Below the pieces are notes generated by a model. That model was not told the origin of the DNA, did not search any database, and was given only the letters and a program-made list of their open reading frames with translations. This document shows, in pieces, positions 1 through 11,700 of a DNA stretch of 64,000 nucleotides (its first letter is position 1; the number at the start of each line of letters is the position of its first letter). The position numbers and the translations under genes were made by a program. Location: assembly GCF_000003815.2 (NCBI RefSeq), contig NC_049986.1:9260167-9324166 (forward strand). Reading direction: 5' to 3'. The stretch is from Branchiostoma floridae (lineage: Eukaryota > Chordata > Leptocardii > Amphioxiformes > Branchiostomatidae).

Positions 1-73
1 TGGATGTTGCTGAGTTCTCCCTCAATGCCAAGTGTGACATCAACAGTATCAACATCCATGGGGACACGCCCCT
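1..73 (+). CDS. EHMT: EHMT exon: ankyrin repeat
   Basis: The window starts inside this exon. In frame from base 3 it encodes [20 protein letters not shown] and then DTPL, matching the ankyrin repeat of EHMT1/2 that reads AAKCDLHAVNIHGDSPLH in human. It ends in CT followed by the donor GTACGT, phase 2. Confidence 0.93.
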
Positions 74-3000
74 GTACGTAACACATCACTGTCATTCCTA
101 GGGGCGGGTTACCAGTACAGTGTACACAACATTTTTTCTTGTTGGACCGGTCCAGAAATACCGGACTTGAAAAAAATCAGTGGACCGGATGTTGGACCAA
201 TTTGAAAATGAACAGATTATCCTGGCAGATATACACATATTTCAGGGCTTACTGGTCCAAGAAAATCATTGAAGTAGAGGAGAGTTGATAGTTACAAAAT
301 GTATCATTATCAAGCTTCTTCAGTCAAACTTGGTCTAAAACAGTGTTATTACATGACTTGGATAGGATTTTTAAAATGCCGAAAGACGTCGGAAATTCCA
401 CCAAACAGAGTCCTTTGTAGCGAAATGGACCAATGTTTTGACTATCGGCCATTCACAATTCTCACAGATAACCAGGTTCAGGTCCAGACCTGTACCCTAT
501 CCTCTGGATCTGGACTGTAGCTGGACCAATATTTTCTGTACTGGTACCCACCCCTAGTCATTACTTTTTCCAAGAAGATATTTTTGGTAGTTAAAAAGTG
601 ATTGTGGTTTAACTCAAGAGCTGCAAAATTGTATGAGGTTAGTGCGTACATATATGACCTACCAAAGAGGTTCATTAACTTTGGTACCCCTGAAAAAAGG
701 TCACACCCAGTTGCTTGAGTACCTGGTTTTTGACATATCTTATTACCTGGATGTCTAACCTTCATCAACCTACATGAAATTTTTTTCACCATGTTGATCA
801 CAGAATAACATTCCTAGCACTGTTAACTTATAATACACAATCATGAAGGCTTGTGGTTGGAATTAAGAAGTGCATGTACGCTGAAGTGTTTGTTTTTGAT
901 TGGCAGGCACATCGCATCTCGTGAGAACCATTACGAGTGCGTGGTCCTCATCCTTTCCCGCGGGGCTGACGTGGAAATTCGCAACAAGGAGAACGAAACG
1001 CCGATCGACGTAAGTAACTTCGAACACAGAAATTGCACACCCAAATTTGCAACTATCCAACTCCCATCTTTGTCAAGGAATTAACAATCTACTGCTTCAG
1101 TGATGTCATATTATGCAGATAGAACACATGACTTGGAGAGCAGTGGATCATAAATTGCAGAGGGTTTAAAGTATCTCTGTAATAGGATAGCTGCATTGGA
1201 AATTTCAGTTCAGTGTTGCTTCAGAATGACTTTCACCAACACTGATGAACTTTCAAGCATAGACTCTAATTTTCAAATACGATTCAATCCCTACAACTGG
1301 TAAAAAACAGAGTACTTGCGTACATTTTTATTCAGTTGTAGAGATTGAATTGTATTTGAATATTGTTGAACTAGATGTCTGTTCTTCATAAACATAGATT
1401 ATGAAAAATGACTTGTTTCCAAAACTTGCTCAAATGAAGCACCTTTGTTTTAACATCCGCACTGAAGATAGAGAAATCTTTGCTGCCTAAAATGTTCAGT
1501 CTGTGGTTAAGTCTGTGAAAACCTGTTATGTTCCAGTGTGCTGAGGTGAACTCCCAGGTCTGGATGGCCCTACAGATGAATAAGAAGTTGAAGGCTGTGG
1601 CTGCGGCTCGTGCTGTCCGCACCGAGAAAATTCTCCACAGGTATTAAGCACTATACTTATATGACTGGTATCTTATCACTACCAGTGGACTAGTGCCCTG
1701 CTGTAGTGGTCTGGGTTGCCCTGGGGCTTTAGAAATAGTGAAGGACACTACCCTATACACTAAGAAGTACTGTATCAGGAATAAACACACCAAGAGTTGT
1801 GAAGTGTATTCAAAATATTTTGCCATAGCCATCAGCCTATGTTTAACAGGTCTGTCTCCAGGACCTGTCCCCCCATTCACTATCCTTTGTTTGATTATAC
1901 TGCTGCTGGGGTCCCTGACGCAGGGGTAGGTAGCAGTCGGCCAGTCTTCACACTCCGCTTCCATTTGGCTCTGTCCAGTGGGTCGACCCCTGTCAAGCCG
2001 CACACCTTCAAGTCCCTCCTGACACACTCCCTCCAGGTTTTTCTTGGTCTACCACGACCTCTGTTGCCAGTCACTTTCAGTTTGGTGATCTTATTAATGC
2101 AGCCCCATTCCAGAATGGAAATTTTGATGTAAGGTCAGACAAAAATTTCACTCCGTCTGTCCAAAAACTTTGAACTTCACGACCTGAATCTGATTGAAAT
2201 GTATTTTTGTAAGCTTGAAATGACAGATTGAACAAGGAAAATTGACAACATGAGCTTACGTTTCAAGCAATGAGGGCGATTTAAAAAAAAAAAGCCGTAG
2301 ACAGCCCTGCAGTAAGCCTAAGTTTGGTATTCTTTAAACTGTTGCTTACTTTAAGTTGTTGTGTCCAATAGTCTGTTGTCTGATCAATCTAGGGACATCT
2401 CCAAAGGGCGCGAGAACGTGCCCATCCCGTGTATAAACGGGGTGGATGACGACCACTTCCCCGCAGACTTCATGTACATCACAGAGAGCTGCGAGACTTC
2501 CACACTCAGTATAGACAGGAACATCATCCATCTACAAGTAAGTTCTAGTACCTCCAAATGTTTCTTAACTTAAAATTTCTTTGAGGGATTTTTGTTATTA
2601 AACTTTATTACTGCAATTTTGCTTTCAAATTCTAAAAAATGACCTCTAATTCTGAATCAGCAAGTCTGTGAATTTGTAGAATTGAATATAAAAAGTGTTT
2701 CGCTTCCTTCAATACTTTTATTAAACCCTTCAATGTCATATTGTGAAAATGATTTTCCTTGGCCTGGACTGTTCCATTGTATGTTACAGGGGTGCCATTG
2801 TGAGGATGACTGTTCCTCTAATAACTGTGTGTGTGGACAGAGCAGCATCAAGTGCTGGTACGACCAGGTAAGTCCATCTTACGATATCCTTCCCAATATG
2901 AATCATGTTAGATGGAGGAGATGTTTGGTGGACAATAGACAAGTAAAGTGGAAGTGTTATCAGTCCAGTTTAGCTCACTGAAGAGCTATTCATGCACTGG

Positions 3001-6000
3001 TCGTGACAGAGAGGACATATGCTATGTACAGTATTTACAGGTTCATTGTACCTAGGAAATTCCTCTAGCTCTTTTGGACAAGCACAGTGAACAGTGAAAC
3101 ACGGCTTAATGTCCTGTCCTAATGCCCCTGTCACATTATCCATGATCTTTAGGCATATCGATGGAAGGTCGGCCATATTCAAGATTGAAAGAGGGTTGTG
3201 TGTATTTTTCACCTGAAAACCGTCCCTGTCACATATAAGTCATACTTTGTACCTTGTACAATTGTTGTGCAATAAAGCTATTGTAATAAGCGAGGCTTGG
3301 GTGATTGCCGCAGAATCGTCATCTGATCAAATTTCACCAATTGTGACAGGAGTATAACTATATTAAGGACTCTAATCTTGTCCGGTAGCGTACATGTCAG
3401 ATGAGCAACACAGCCAAACTCACAGCTTCTAATATCAGAGGCAGGGCTGCTAACCCACACACTACGTACACTACTATTAGCGCAAACTACCCAGGTATCC
3501 ATTCTATTCTATCCCCGGGCCCAAATCAAAAACTTGGTCCTTTTGTCCAGCGGTATCTTTCAGCATCCCCGTGGTCAGTTGGGAACTTGCCGCTTCCGAC
3601 AGATCTCAGTGGCGCCGCTTAGTCCATCAGGGCGCAGGCATTGCTGACAAACGCAGAACTGCCCTGGCCGTCAGCAGGCGAGAGACAAGGCAAGGAAAGC
3701 AGATCCATCCACACAACCACCACCTGGTCTTCAGTGCAACGTCTGCGGCCGGTGCTTCCGTGCAAGGATCAGACTGATAAGCCACGCCCGGACTCACAAG
3801 GGCAACTGAACTGAACTGATCTGAAGTCAAGGTCCTCATCGACTCCTGATGGACGAACATCATCATGATCATCTTTCTGCCTACACAATTGCTCAGCCCA
3901 TCAAAATGAAAGCACAATATTTGTCAAGTTTCCTCCTTAAACTTGTCTTTTTGTCCCTCTCTGTAGGACGGCTGCCTACTGGAAGAGTTTAACAAGATCG
4001 AGCCCCCGCTCATTTTCGAGTGCAACCGGACGTGCAACTGTTGGATGAACTGTCGGAACAGAGTGGTGCAAGCTGGACTCAGGTTAACATACTGTTCACC
4101 ATTTTATCATAAACTATAAGAAAATACAGTACAACTGAATCTAAGTCGCTAAAGAAGGTACCTCAAAAATCAATCCTAGGTTCTTTCAAACTTGAACACG
4201 ATGATAAAGACTGAATGTTTACTGGATGTTGGACTGAATCGAAAATGAACAGATTTACAGGCAGGCGTTCACATGTTCCAGGGCTTACAGGTCTAAGAAA
4301 ATAACAAGAGTGAAGTAGAGCAGAGTTGATAGTTATTTTTACCAAGTTTCTACAGCCAAACTGGTACCTACCCCTAATAACTACTGCTCCAAATCGATGC
4401 ACAGATTGTGTAAAAATGATCTGTTGTATAGATTTGAATGCCATCTTTAATTCTGACTGCTGTGTTGATGTTAGGTTGAGGCTCCAGTTGTTCCGGACAA
4501 AAGGAATGGGCTGGGGTGTGCGCACACTACAGGATATACCCCGGGGAACGTTCGTGTGCGAGTAAGTACTGCGAGAATGCCGTATCTTCTTCAAATGACA
4601 TTATGTTGAATCAAACACTACTAGGCTTCTTACTTGTAAGGCATTCACATATCAAAAAGCATTCTTTTGATTCAAAACCACCATCTGTGGACTTGATATC
4701 CCTATATACCCTGTTACTTAATGGATATAGGCTACAAGTACCAGTATATAGACACGTCATCTCTTCACTTGTTCAACCCTAACCTTTTTGTTAATCTGTG
4801 CTACAGGTATATAGGTGAGATCATCTCTGATGCAGAGGCTGACCAGAGGGAAGACGACTCTTACCTTTTCGACCTGGACAACAAGGTACCTGTATAGCTA
4901 AATTATTCCTTACATTTTGTCGTGAAATTAGGTCCAAGGAATCTCTGGAAGTTGAGAAAGATTCGCAGTGGTTTCACTTTTGCTGTTGTTTTTAGCGAAG
5001 CTCTTACGGCAAACGCATCCCACCGCGAACACGTGCTATTACTATCGTGCTACCGTGTGGCTTTAATCGCGAATTTAAAACGCTGCAAACACCTCCTTTC
5101 GCGAAGTTAGGTCTAACTCTTAAATCCATTTTGTACTTTTTTTGATAGGAAGGAGAGGTGTACTGCCTTGACGCTCGTTTTTACGGTAACATTGCCCGCT
5201 TCATCAACCACCTTTGCGAACCCAACCTGATTCCCGTCCGCGTGTTCGTGGATCATCAGGACCTCCGCTTTCCCAGGATAGCCTTCTTCACCGCGAAGGA
5301 CGTCAAAGCAGANNNNNNNNNNNNNNNNNNNNNNNNNNNNNNNNNNNNNNNNNNNNNNNNNNNNNNNNNNNNNNNNNNNNNNNNNNNNNNNNNNNNNNNN
5401 NNNNNNNNNNNNNNNNNNNNNNNNNNNNNNNNNNNNNNNNNNNNNNNNNNNNNNNNNNNNNNNNNNNNNNNNNNNNNNNNNNNNNNNNNNNNNNNNNNNN
5501 NNNNNNNNNNNNNNNNNNNNNNNNNNNNNNNNNNNNNNNNNNNNNNNNNNNNNNNNNNNNNNNNNNNNNNNNNNNNNNNNNNNNNNNNNNNNNNNNNNNN
5601 NNNNNNNNNNNNNNNNNNNNNNNNNNNNNNNNNNNNNNNNNNNNNGATCGATTTGTTAAGATCCCCAAAAATCAATGTAGAGTTGGTGAAATGTTACATC
5701 TAATAGATGGGTGCTTCTTATGGCTAGTTTAAATTTGTTTTTTAACCCATGTAGTTTGATTTGAAGGTCAACATTGGTTACAAATACTAGAGGCACAAAG
5801 ACAACTTTTGCTTTAGCATTATAGTCTGTTGCAGTAAGACTTTTCATGCATTGTCTTTTCTCTGTAGTCTTACTAATTTTGCCCGCCCCCCTCCCTCCTC
5901 AGGTTTGACTATGGTGACAAGTTCTGGGATATCAAGTCCAAGTACTTCTCTTGTCACTGCGCAGCGGAGAAATGCAAGCACCGACGCAACGACCGTGGCT

Positions 6001-6050
6001 GCCAGTCACAGGGAGAGTCCAACGGCGACGTCTTGGACGTCGAGAATTGA
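1..6050 (+). CDS. EHMT: EHMT (G9a/GLP) histone H3K9 methyltransferase, 3' part of gene, 10 exons
   Basis: Nuclear SET-domain enzyme that mono- and dimethylates histone H3 lysine 9 using S-adenosylmethionine; its ankyrin repeats read methylated H3. Ten exons join in phase: 1-73, 907-1009, 1537-1640, 2393-2537, 2790-2867, 3967-4082, 4475-4561, 4807-4885, 5149 into a gap, and 5903-6050. All visible junctions are GT-AG. Domain order is ankyrin repeats, Cys-rich pre-SET, SET, post-SET, as in human EHMT1/EHMT2. Key motifs seen are [35 protein letters not shown] and CHCAAEKC. The visible part is about 365 residues; the N-terminal half lies upstream of the window. The family is known as one gene in invertebrates and two in vertebrates, so I use EHMT without a number. 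About ten bases of the ninth exon are lost in the N gap. Confidence 0.96.
99..556 (-). mobile_element. hAT-type MITE (family A), copy 1
   Basis: Terminal inverted repeats begin TAGGGGCGGGTTACCAGTAC and end GTACTGGTACCCACCCCTA. They are flanked by 8-bp near-identical target duplications, GTCATTCC (91-98) and GTCATTAC (557-564), as expected for hAT transposases. The 458-bp element has no transposase frame. Orientation is opposite to the copies at 8.4, 52.5 and 53.4 kb. It sits in an EHMT intron. Confidence 0.8.
907..1009 (+). CDS. EHMT: EHMT exon: last ankyrin repeat
   Basis: Acceptor TTGGCAG, donor GTAAGT. The split codon CT+G gives Leu, completing TPLH. It encodes [20 protein letters not shown] followed by [14 protein letters not shown], the canonical ankyrin helix-turn-helix and the family's N-K-E-x-E-T-P motif. 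Confidence 0.95.
1537..1640 (+). CDS. EHMT: EHMT exon: ankyrin to pre-SET linker
   Basis: Acceptor TGTTCCAG, donor GTATTA. It encodes [20 protein letters not shown] and a basic, Ala-rich linker. Human EHMT has CASLNSQVWSALQMSK at this place. It ends phase 2 (AG), completed to Arg by the next exon. Confidence 0.93.
1895..2140 (-). pseudogene. LINE reverse-transcriptase C-terminal fragment
   Basis: The reverse strand reads in one open frame to a [23 protein letters not shown], then [20 protein letters not shown], then [27 protein letters not shown]...DPLDRxxWR is the usual extreme C-terminus of non-LTR retrotransposon polyproteins. No RT core is present, so this is a 5'-truncated copy in an EHMT intron. 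Its 3' UTR probably continues to about 1690. Confidence 0.75.
2393..2537 (+). CDS. EHMT: EHMT exon: start of pre-SET
   Basis: It encodes [20 protein letters not shown] and continues to [13 protein letters not shown]-x-x-G-x-E-x-x-P-I-P-C is the family signature that opens the pre-SET domain and supplies its first zinc-binding cysteine. The donor is GTAAGT; the exon ends on a codon boundary. Confidence 0.95.
2790..2867 (+). CDS. EHMT: EHMT exon: pre-SET zinc cluster
   Basis: A 26-codon exon, [20 protein letters not shown] then KCWYDQ. The C-x-C-x3-C-x4-C-x-C spacing is that of the pre-SET triangular zinc cluster. Acceptor TGTTACAG, donor GTAAGT, phase 0 at both ends. Confidence 0.95.
3230..3292 (+). 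mobile_element. LINE 3' tail
   Basis: The sequence ACTTTGTACCTTGTACAATT then GTTGTGCAATAAAG matches, base for base over most of its length, the 3' end of the LINE fragment on the minus strand near 29.3 kb. A short, 5'-truncated copy in an EHMT intron. Confidence 0.65.
3592..3809 (+). pseudogene. LINE C-terminal fragment with C2H2 zinc finger, frameshifted
   Basis: The first frame reads [20 protein letters not shown] and a basic stretch. After a one-base frame change, bases 3729-3809 read [20 protein letters not shown] then RTHKGN and stop. C-x2-C-x12-H-x3-H is a C2H2 finger of the kind found at the C-terminus of some non-LTR retrotransposon proteins. The frame change marks a dead copy. It lies in an EHMT intron, not in the mature EHMT coding sequence. 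Confidence 0.65.
3967..4082 (+). CDS. EHMT: EHMT exon: end of pre-SET
   Basis: It encodes [20 protein letters not shown], then [18 protein letters not shown]. The four cysteines of FECNxxCxCxxNC close the pre-SET zinc cluster, and NRVVQ leads into SET. The donor is GTTAAC, weaker than its neighbours; phase 2. Confidence 0.94.
4205..4376 (-). mobile_element. hAT-type MITE (family A), fragment
   Basis: Shares GGATGTTGGAC, AAAATGAACAGATT, AGAGTTGATAGTT and the terminal GGTACCTACCCCTA with copy 1 at 99-556, in the same orientation. The far terminus is missing. Confidence 0.65.
4475..4561 (+). CDS. EHMT: EHMT exon: SET N-terminal part
   Basis: It encodes [20 protein letters not shown] and [16 protein letters not shown] is the conserved SET motif contacting S-adenosylmethionine, and the G-T-F-V-C-E strand follows. 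Donor GTAAGT, phase 2. The intron just before it holds a hAT-type MITE fragment (4205-4376). Confidence 0.95.
4807..4885 (+). CDS. EHMT: EHMT exon: SET-I region
   Basis: It encodes [20 protein letters not shown] and FDLDNK after a split Glu. EYIGE and [10 protein letters not shown] match human [27 protein letters not shown] almost throughout. The D-S-Y-L-F-D strand lies by the substrate lysine channel in this family. Confidence 0.95.
5149..5312 (+). CDS. EHMT: EHMT exon: SET core (runs into gap)
   Basis: It encodes [40 protein letters not shown] and [14 protein letters not shown]. The pseudoknot motif RFINHxCxPN is present, with Leu where human has His (NHLC versus NHHC). The exon's last bases, encoding roughly GEQL, fall in the N run that starts at 5313. 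Confidence 0.95.
5313..5645. other. Assembly gap (333 N)
   Basis: A run of N inside EHMT. It should contain the last bases of the preceding exon, its donor and the start of the next intron. Open frames drawn across it have no meaning. Confidence 0.99.
5903..6050 (+). CDS. EHMT: EHMT last exon: catalytic Tyr and post-SET
   Basis: Acceptor CCTCCTCAG after a pyrimidine-rich tract. It encodes (G)[39 protein letters not shown] and NGDVLDVEN, then TGA. FDYG carries the conserved catalytic tyrosine. C-x-C-x4-C is the post-SET zinc site, completing the cluster with the NHxC cysteine. The acidic tail is not conserved with human. Confidence 0.95.
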
Positions 6051-8320
6051 CGACCTCTGTTATAGTTTTCTATCGTTTTAGGGTAGCCAATTTCGCTAGT
6101 ACTGCCATACATGTAACTTGTACCGTTAGGAGAATGCTGCCATAAGTTTTTTTTTTTTTTTCGAAGACAATGTGTTTTTTTAAGTCTGTCAAGATTATTT
6201 CTAAGCAACAAAGTCCCCTTCAGTGTAAGCACTAAGTAGCCAAGAACCCAAACTGAATGTAAGGGAACCATTTTCATACCACTCAAAGAACAGTCCGCTT
6301 GATTTGTGTTCTTTTTCTGGGAAAAGGCAAAGATATTTCTCTGTTGAGAAGAGTTATGAAGTAGCTGTATTGATAGTTATTATTATTTTACTTTTAGTGA
6401 GGGAAGTACAAAAACATATGACTGCTTGCCCATACCCGCATGTTACGGCATGTACATCTATATTGTGCCATAGCACGTTTCTTTTTGGTCAAGAATTGTG
6501 CACATTTTTACCACATTTCCTCATGGAATCAATATGTTAGTGTTGAATTTTGTAGTGTCTACGCCTTTTTAAAAATAGATGTTGAAATAAGAAAAGGCTT
6601 TGTGGAATGTTGTTTCCTTTCTAAAAGCTGATTTTTTTCTTCATTGTTGTCCCAGTCAAAAGAGAGTAAGGTACTAAGTAAGGACGCGGTCACAATCGCT
6701 GTGTGATCGTATGAGGGCAAACTGAGGGCATTCTGTGTGTGATTGTCGTGCATTTGTTCAGCAAAGTCTTGTTACCAAGAGGCACTTTAATATCTTTGTC
6801 AGCATTTTCTTTCTGTCACAGCCTGGTTAAAAATACTACAGAATTAAAATTGTACGATGACCCATGACTGATTTAACCGTGCCTTAAACGGGTATCACTG
6901 AAGCTGTGGCACGTTTGAAACCTCGTTTCGGCCATTGCGCTCAATTTCATAGATGAAAAGAATCTTTTTGCACTTTGTGTGTGTTGTTGTCTGTTTAGCC
7001 ATACTTGTACATTTTGCATGATGCATTTATTCCCATTAGAAAGTCAAGCGTAACACAAGTCCAACCAGCGACAATGCCAAAGTGCCGCATTTCAGTGAAA
7101 TACCTATTTTAAGAAAACCACTGTGTACATGTTTTCAGTATGTTACACCTGCTTGTGGTAGGTAATTACAACATGTCCTTCCTTCTTAGCACTCATGTTT
7201 TGTAGAACTAAGATTATTTTATACATTCTGGTATTTGCTGCATCAGATTTCTTTTCTACCGGTCAAGAAATAGCAAGAAAACACGTAGGGATTCTTTTTT
7301 GCTGCATGAAAAACATTCCATAAGTGTTAGGATGATTTGTACAACTTTATTAATGTGTTTGAATATTAACTGTATGACTCAATTGATTTTTTCCCTGTAG
7401 TTTTTATGTATAGAAGCTGTCTAACAATGTTCTTTGAGTTACATGTATAAGCAGTGCCCCCTATTGTAATAGGAGAGAAATGCGTCTTTGTGCCAAAGTT
7501 ATGTGTAAGCGACACAGTATGTCTGTATGATTTGGGCTGTGAATCACAGTGTGTTTTAAAACTGTTTCTACATTCATCAATATTACAAAGTAACATACAG
7601 TCATCTTTATTTTACAGCTTACTAACTGCCGTTTAAAACTTGCTGCATTTGTAAACTCTAACTTCATTCTGGTGCTACTTGAACTCACGTAGAATATAGT
7701 CCAAGAAGGGTTTGTGAACATTTTTGGATGTTACAGAATTTTATGTAAACCCATGTTGAAAAGAAAGGCACACAGAATCAGGAATACAGATTTCCTCTTG
7801 TGCCATTTTTGGTCACAGGTTTTGACAGTACAGCCCGGTAAAGGTTTTTGCTTCACAAACGTGTAACTAATGGGGATGGAGCATTACCATGCAAACAGTT
7901 AAGTTGTTATTTCATCGTTGGTCAACAGTTTTTGTGTAAAACTAGCCCAAAATTCTGGAATATTTCCCTGAATTTTAAGATCATACAAATCAACCAATCA
8001 ACAATGTATAGAAGATTAGTAAGTTTAAGATGTTTGTATTTGGTAGGTTGAAGAGATATTGTGTGTGAGTGTGTGTGTGTGTGGATGGAAATTTTAGAAA
8101 GGTAGTCATTATACGAGAAACGTCATTCTAGCAGCGTCTACAGAATTGCAGATGGGAAGGAAGTAGACAGGGGGCGCTTTTCATAGGAAATAGACTGTGT
8201 TTGTCCACAGTTGGCAGGAAATTCTTGTCTGGTGCAATCGCTTCCAGTCAGGATATTTTTTATAATGTACATTTTTGTGATTTTGTAGCTATGTAATAAA
8301 CACCTCTGACAATGGTGAAA
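6051..8320 (+). other. EHMT: EHMT 3' UTR
   Basis: About 2.25 kb between the stop codon and a polyadenylation signal, without credible coding sequence. It is AT-rich, with a T15-like run near 6149, a GT repeat near 8060 and a CTCF-like CAGGGGGCGCT at 8168-8178. The extent is inferred from the AATAAA at 8295; earlier poly(A) sites are possible. Confidence 0.7.
8295..8300 (+). terminator. Polyadenylation signal AATAAA for EHMT
   Basis: A canonical AATAAA followed within about 30 bases by a GT/T-rich stretch (TTTCTGTGTTTCTTC). It lies 73 bases before the next MITE, which fits a transcript end. Confidence 0.65.
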
Positions 8321-8372
8321 TTTCTGTGTTTCTTCTATTCATTTCGGACCTACTCGTAACTATGCCACCGAC

Positions 8373-8785
8373 TAGGGGTAGGTCATGTTCAGAGGATCAG
8401 GTCCGGACCTGAACCTGGACCTAATTGTGTGTGAAACTTGTGAATTGACGATACTCAAAACAATGGTCCATTTCGCTACAAAGGAATCTTTGTTGGCGTA
8501 TCCGACGTCCACTGGCGTTTTAAAATCCTATTTCCATGTAAACAACACCGACTGCTTCTGGGTTTTTTTAAAGTTTGACTGTAGAAACTTGGGTTAAAAT
8601 GACTATCAACTCTCCACTACTTTGCTATTGTTATTTTCTTTGACCCGTAACCCCCAAAACGCCTACCGGTATAATCTGTTCATTTTCGAATCGGTCCAAC
8701 ATCCGGTTCACTGATTTTTTCAGGTCCGTTCTTTCTTGACCGGTCCAACAAGAAAACCGGTATATCGTACCAAAACCCACCTCTT
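8373..8785 (+). mobile_element. hAT-type MITE (family A), copy 2
   Basis: Starts TAGGGGTAGGT and ends ACCCACCTCTT. It contains the family's CAGGTCCGGACCTGAACCTG, GGTCCATTTCGCTA and TCCAACATCCGGTTCA blocks. Flanks CCACCGAC and CTACCGAA agree at 6 of 8 bases. It inserted 73 bases past the EHMT poly(A) signal. Confidence 0.7.
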
Positions 8786-11700
8786 CTACCGAATTTTCCC
8801 TGACCAAAGTCGGTGCTGAGTAGGGATATCCTAGATGCCATAATGATGATATTTTGATCGCATCTAAGTAGACTATGACTTTCCTCGACTAGCGTAGAAG
8901 ACTTTAAAAAAAAAATAGTTGGAAACCTCACCGACCAAATCTCAACCACAGATAACCTTGCTCACGACTTATTAGTACTCCCAACCATAGTCTGGAGAAG
9001 GTCGGGAGGCCATGGTTGGCTATGTTTGACATAGAGTTTACTTCCATCTTTAAACTCTTGCTGCGGTCTGTACGTGTATGTGGTTAACCATTATCTAACC
9101 GCTACACACCAGTTTTGGTATCGGTGGGTTATATCACATCCAATGCCACATCATTTACAACGCCAGTCATGCATCCGTTGTGTACTGTCATATCTGTGCA
9201 TTTTGGACAGGCGCCAAAAATTGCACCTGGGTTTTAACCCTCTTGAGACTTATCCTAACGTTCCTTTACTTAAGGTTGGCCACGCCCTTGATCTAAGTGT
9301 TATACTACCTGCTGACAATGTTGATGAAGCCACACGCACACGTAACGTTACCTACACAACAGAACGTACGTGTAGAAACGTAACTTGTACATGCATACGC
9401 GCCCGTTAAAAAGTCGTCTGCGCTGACCTAACATTTCCCGCCATGTAATTTCCCCCCTTGTTGCTCGATAACCCAACGTTGTAACCGCCGGGCCCGATGT
9501 ACAATTTCAAATCCAATTGACCTATCAGGGGGCATTACGAATAATTGGCCTCTCGGGGTGAAGCCTTGTGCGTATGTTTTTCGGGCTTGTGTCCAAGAAT
9601 TTGACTGCTTATCCGTTTTTGCCTCATCGGACGACGTTTTGTCCTTGCGGTGCGGTTTTAGCGACGGGCGGATCGTCTGTGGCGACGTCTTCACTTGTAA
9701 ATTCCCTCACCACACCCACTGGAATGATATTTTCCTAACGGATACAAGCACACAGGATTTATTTGCAGTACTTTGGACATCAAATACTGGAATTACAAGG
9801 TGAATTTTGCTGTCCGGTGATACACGGCTGAGATGACCAACAGCGTTTTTGCTCGCTTGAGTCTACACATATATCGTCCGCGTTTGACCTAGCCAAGGTG
9901 TGCGTCCAAGTGTCTGATCCTTCATTGTACAGCCTTTTTGTGGCCAGAGCGGGGAGTATAGTCACCACACGCAACAAGAATTCTCTTGGGCGCTTCACTA
10001 TATACCCACTGCACGGATGTCAACCTACTGTCCCTAAGCTTGAAGACTCCCTGGGGGAATTCGAGCTTACCACCGGTGAACCACCTTTACCTACACGGCG
10101 GGCAAAATATTTCCCGCCGAAAGACATAGTTTATAAAACGGTCTGGTATGGATATATTCATTTATTGTCAAATTTCCTGCAGAGACGAATTGTAGACGTA
10201 TAATTTTAAGCGTTCAGGTGATTCTTTAACTCATTGCATCCAGTTTTGATATTCTTGATACATTTGTATTAATTTCTTTGTTAGTGCGCAAGTTGTGGAA
10301 CGCGTATACCTATATGAGCAACCTTGTTTCGAGGTCCCTTTTCCAGTTCGCTGGTCCTCAACTTGTATTGGATAAATTGAACGTCATTCCGTGATCTCAT
10401 CATTAATTTATGCATCGAGAAATCGGTCACGAAACCTCCCAAACTAAGAACTTTCATTGTATATATCCCAGTCGAATGTAATCCCGCTCAAATTGCACCA
10501 TTTAACTTTCAGTCTTCACTTGGAGTAATCAAATAATTCCGCGGTACGTAACTGTAATTTCTCGATCGTCGAGTCTATTTGATTTGAGGAGTTTCAGTTA
10601 GTGCGGCGTTTTTGTACTTGGTGCGTCCCTCGGATGTATTTTTTTGTCGGGCTCTACCAGCCATACAAACAGTTATCTTGAAAACGGAGGTTCGGTCTTC
10701 ATCTTTCTCATCAGTACACAGTGAAAGGTGAAAAGTTGTCCCCCCGACAATCCCTGAGGGACGCCATGATAGATTTTCGGTCGCGATGACCAGAGAAGTA
10801 TCGTGGACATCAACAATATCTGCTCCGAGAACCCGCGATCTTTGCAATAATTCGTATTGACTGATAATCCATTACAAACCTCGGCGCTTCATTAATATTT
10901 CAACTCTTACTTGCCTGACTGGGACGGTTCTTTGGAGGGAACGTACGAGAGAGAGAACACACCCTTACCTGGCCATGGTCCATGGGAGGGGACCGCCAAC
11001 TCGGTTGGACAATTTTTCTGTGCGGGTGTGATACAAAGGAATGCGTCACAGGGCGCCGCCAGGTGCTTGTGGAAATAGTTTTCTTACAGCTGCCGCCTCC
11101 TGGACACCTGCAAGGACGTAACTAAAGGTGAGAAGAATTCCATTGTTTCTTAAGAACCAATAAGGACTGGAGAGGTTGTGACAATGAAAGAATCATTTTG
11201 ATCGTGATTATCATAATTTATTTATTATGTCAATCATCACATAAGCTACTAGTACCTAATTGCCAAAATCACAACGATCCGTCATGAGTCAATATATTTC
11301 AAAGATTTCAACAAAAACGCCCTTGCAGTTCCAGACAACCTGCTAGGGTGTCCAAACCTAGTCCATTTTTTCTTAAATCAAAGGCTATAACGTTATCTGC
11401 AACTAAACAATCAAGACTGCACGTGGTCCGGAAGACGAGATATCAAAATCTGAAATTTCTTTGCAGTACCGCAGAAAGCCGCTAGTGGGCCGTTTTTAGG
11501 ATTTGACCTTCATTTTCCCCATTCTTAGCTACCTAACCAACATCATAAGGATCCATCCACAGCATTTTCACAAACACACGCACACACACACATGTACAAA
11601 TGTACAAATGTTACCGAAACATAACCTTTACATAGGTAACCATATGAACATTTCGTTACTACGTTGAAAGGGAATGAATATGATGAAACACATGTAGGAT

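Noticed and set aside
5158-5732. Open frames spanning the first N run
   Set aside because: The N run makes them meaningless; only the real EHMT exon 5149-5312 is kept.
11040-11130. Possible short exon CTGCCGCCTCC...CTAAAG/GTGAGA near 11.1 kb
   Set aside because: It has an acceptor-like and a donor-like site, but contains stops or no meaningful frame and links to nothing.
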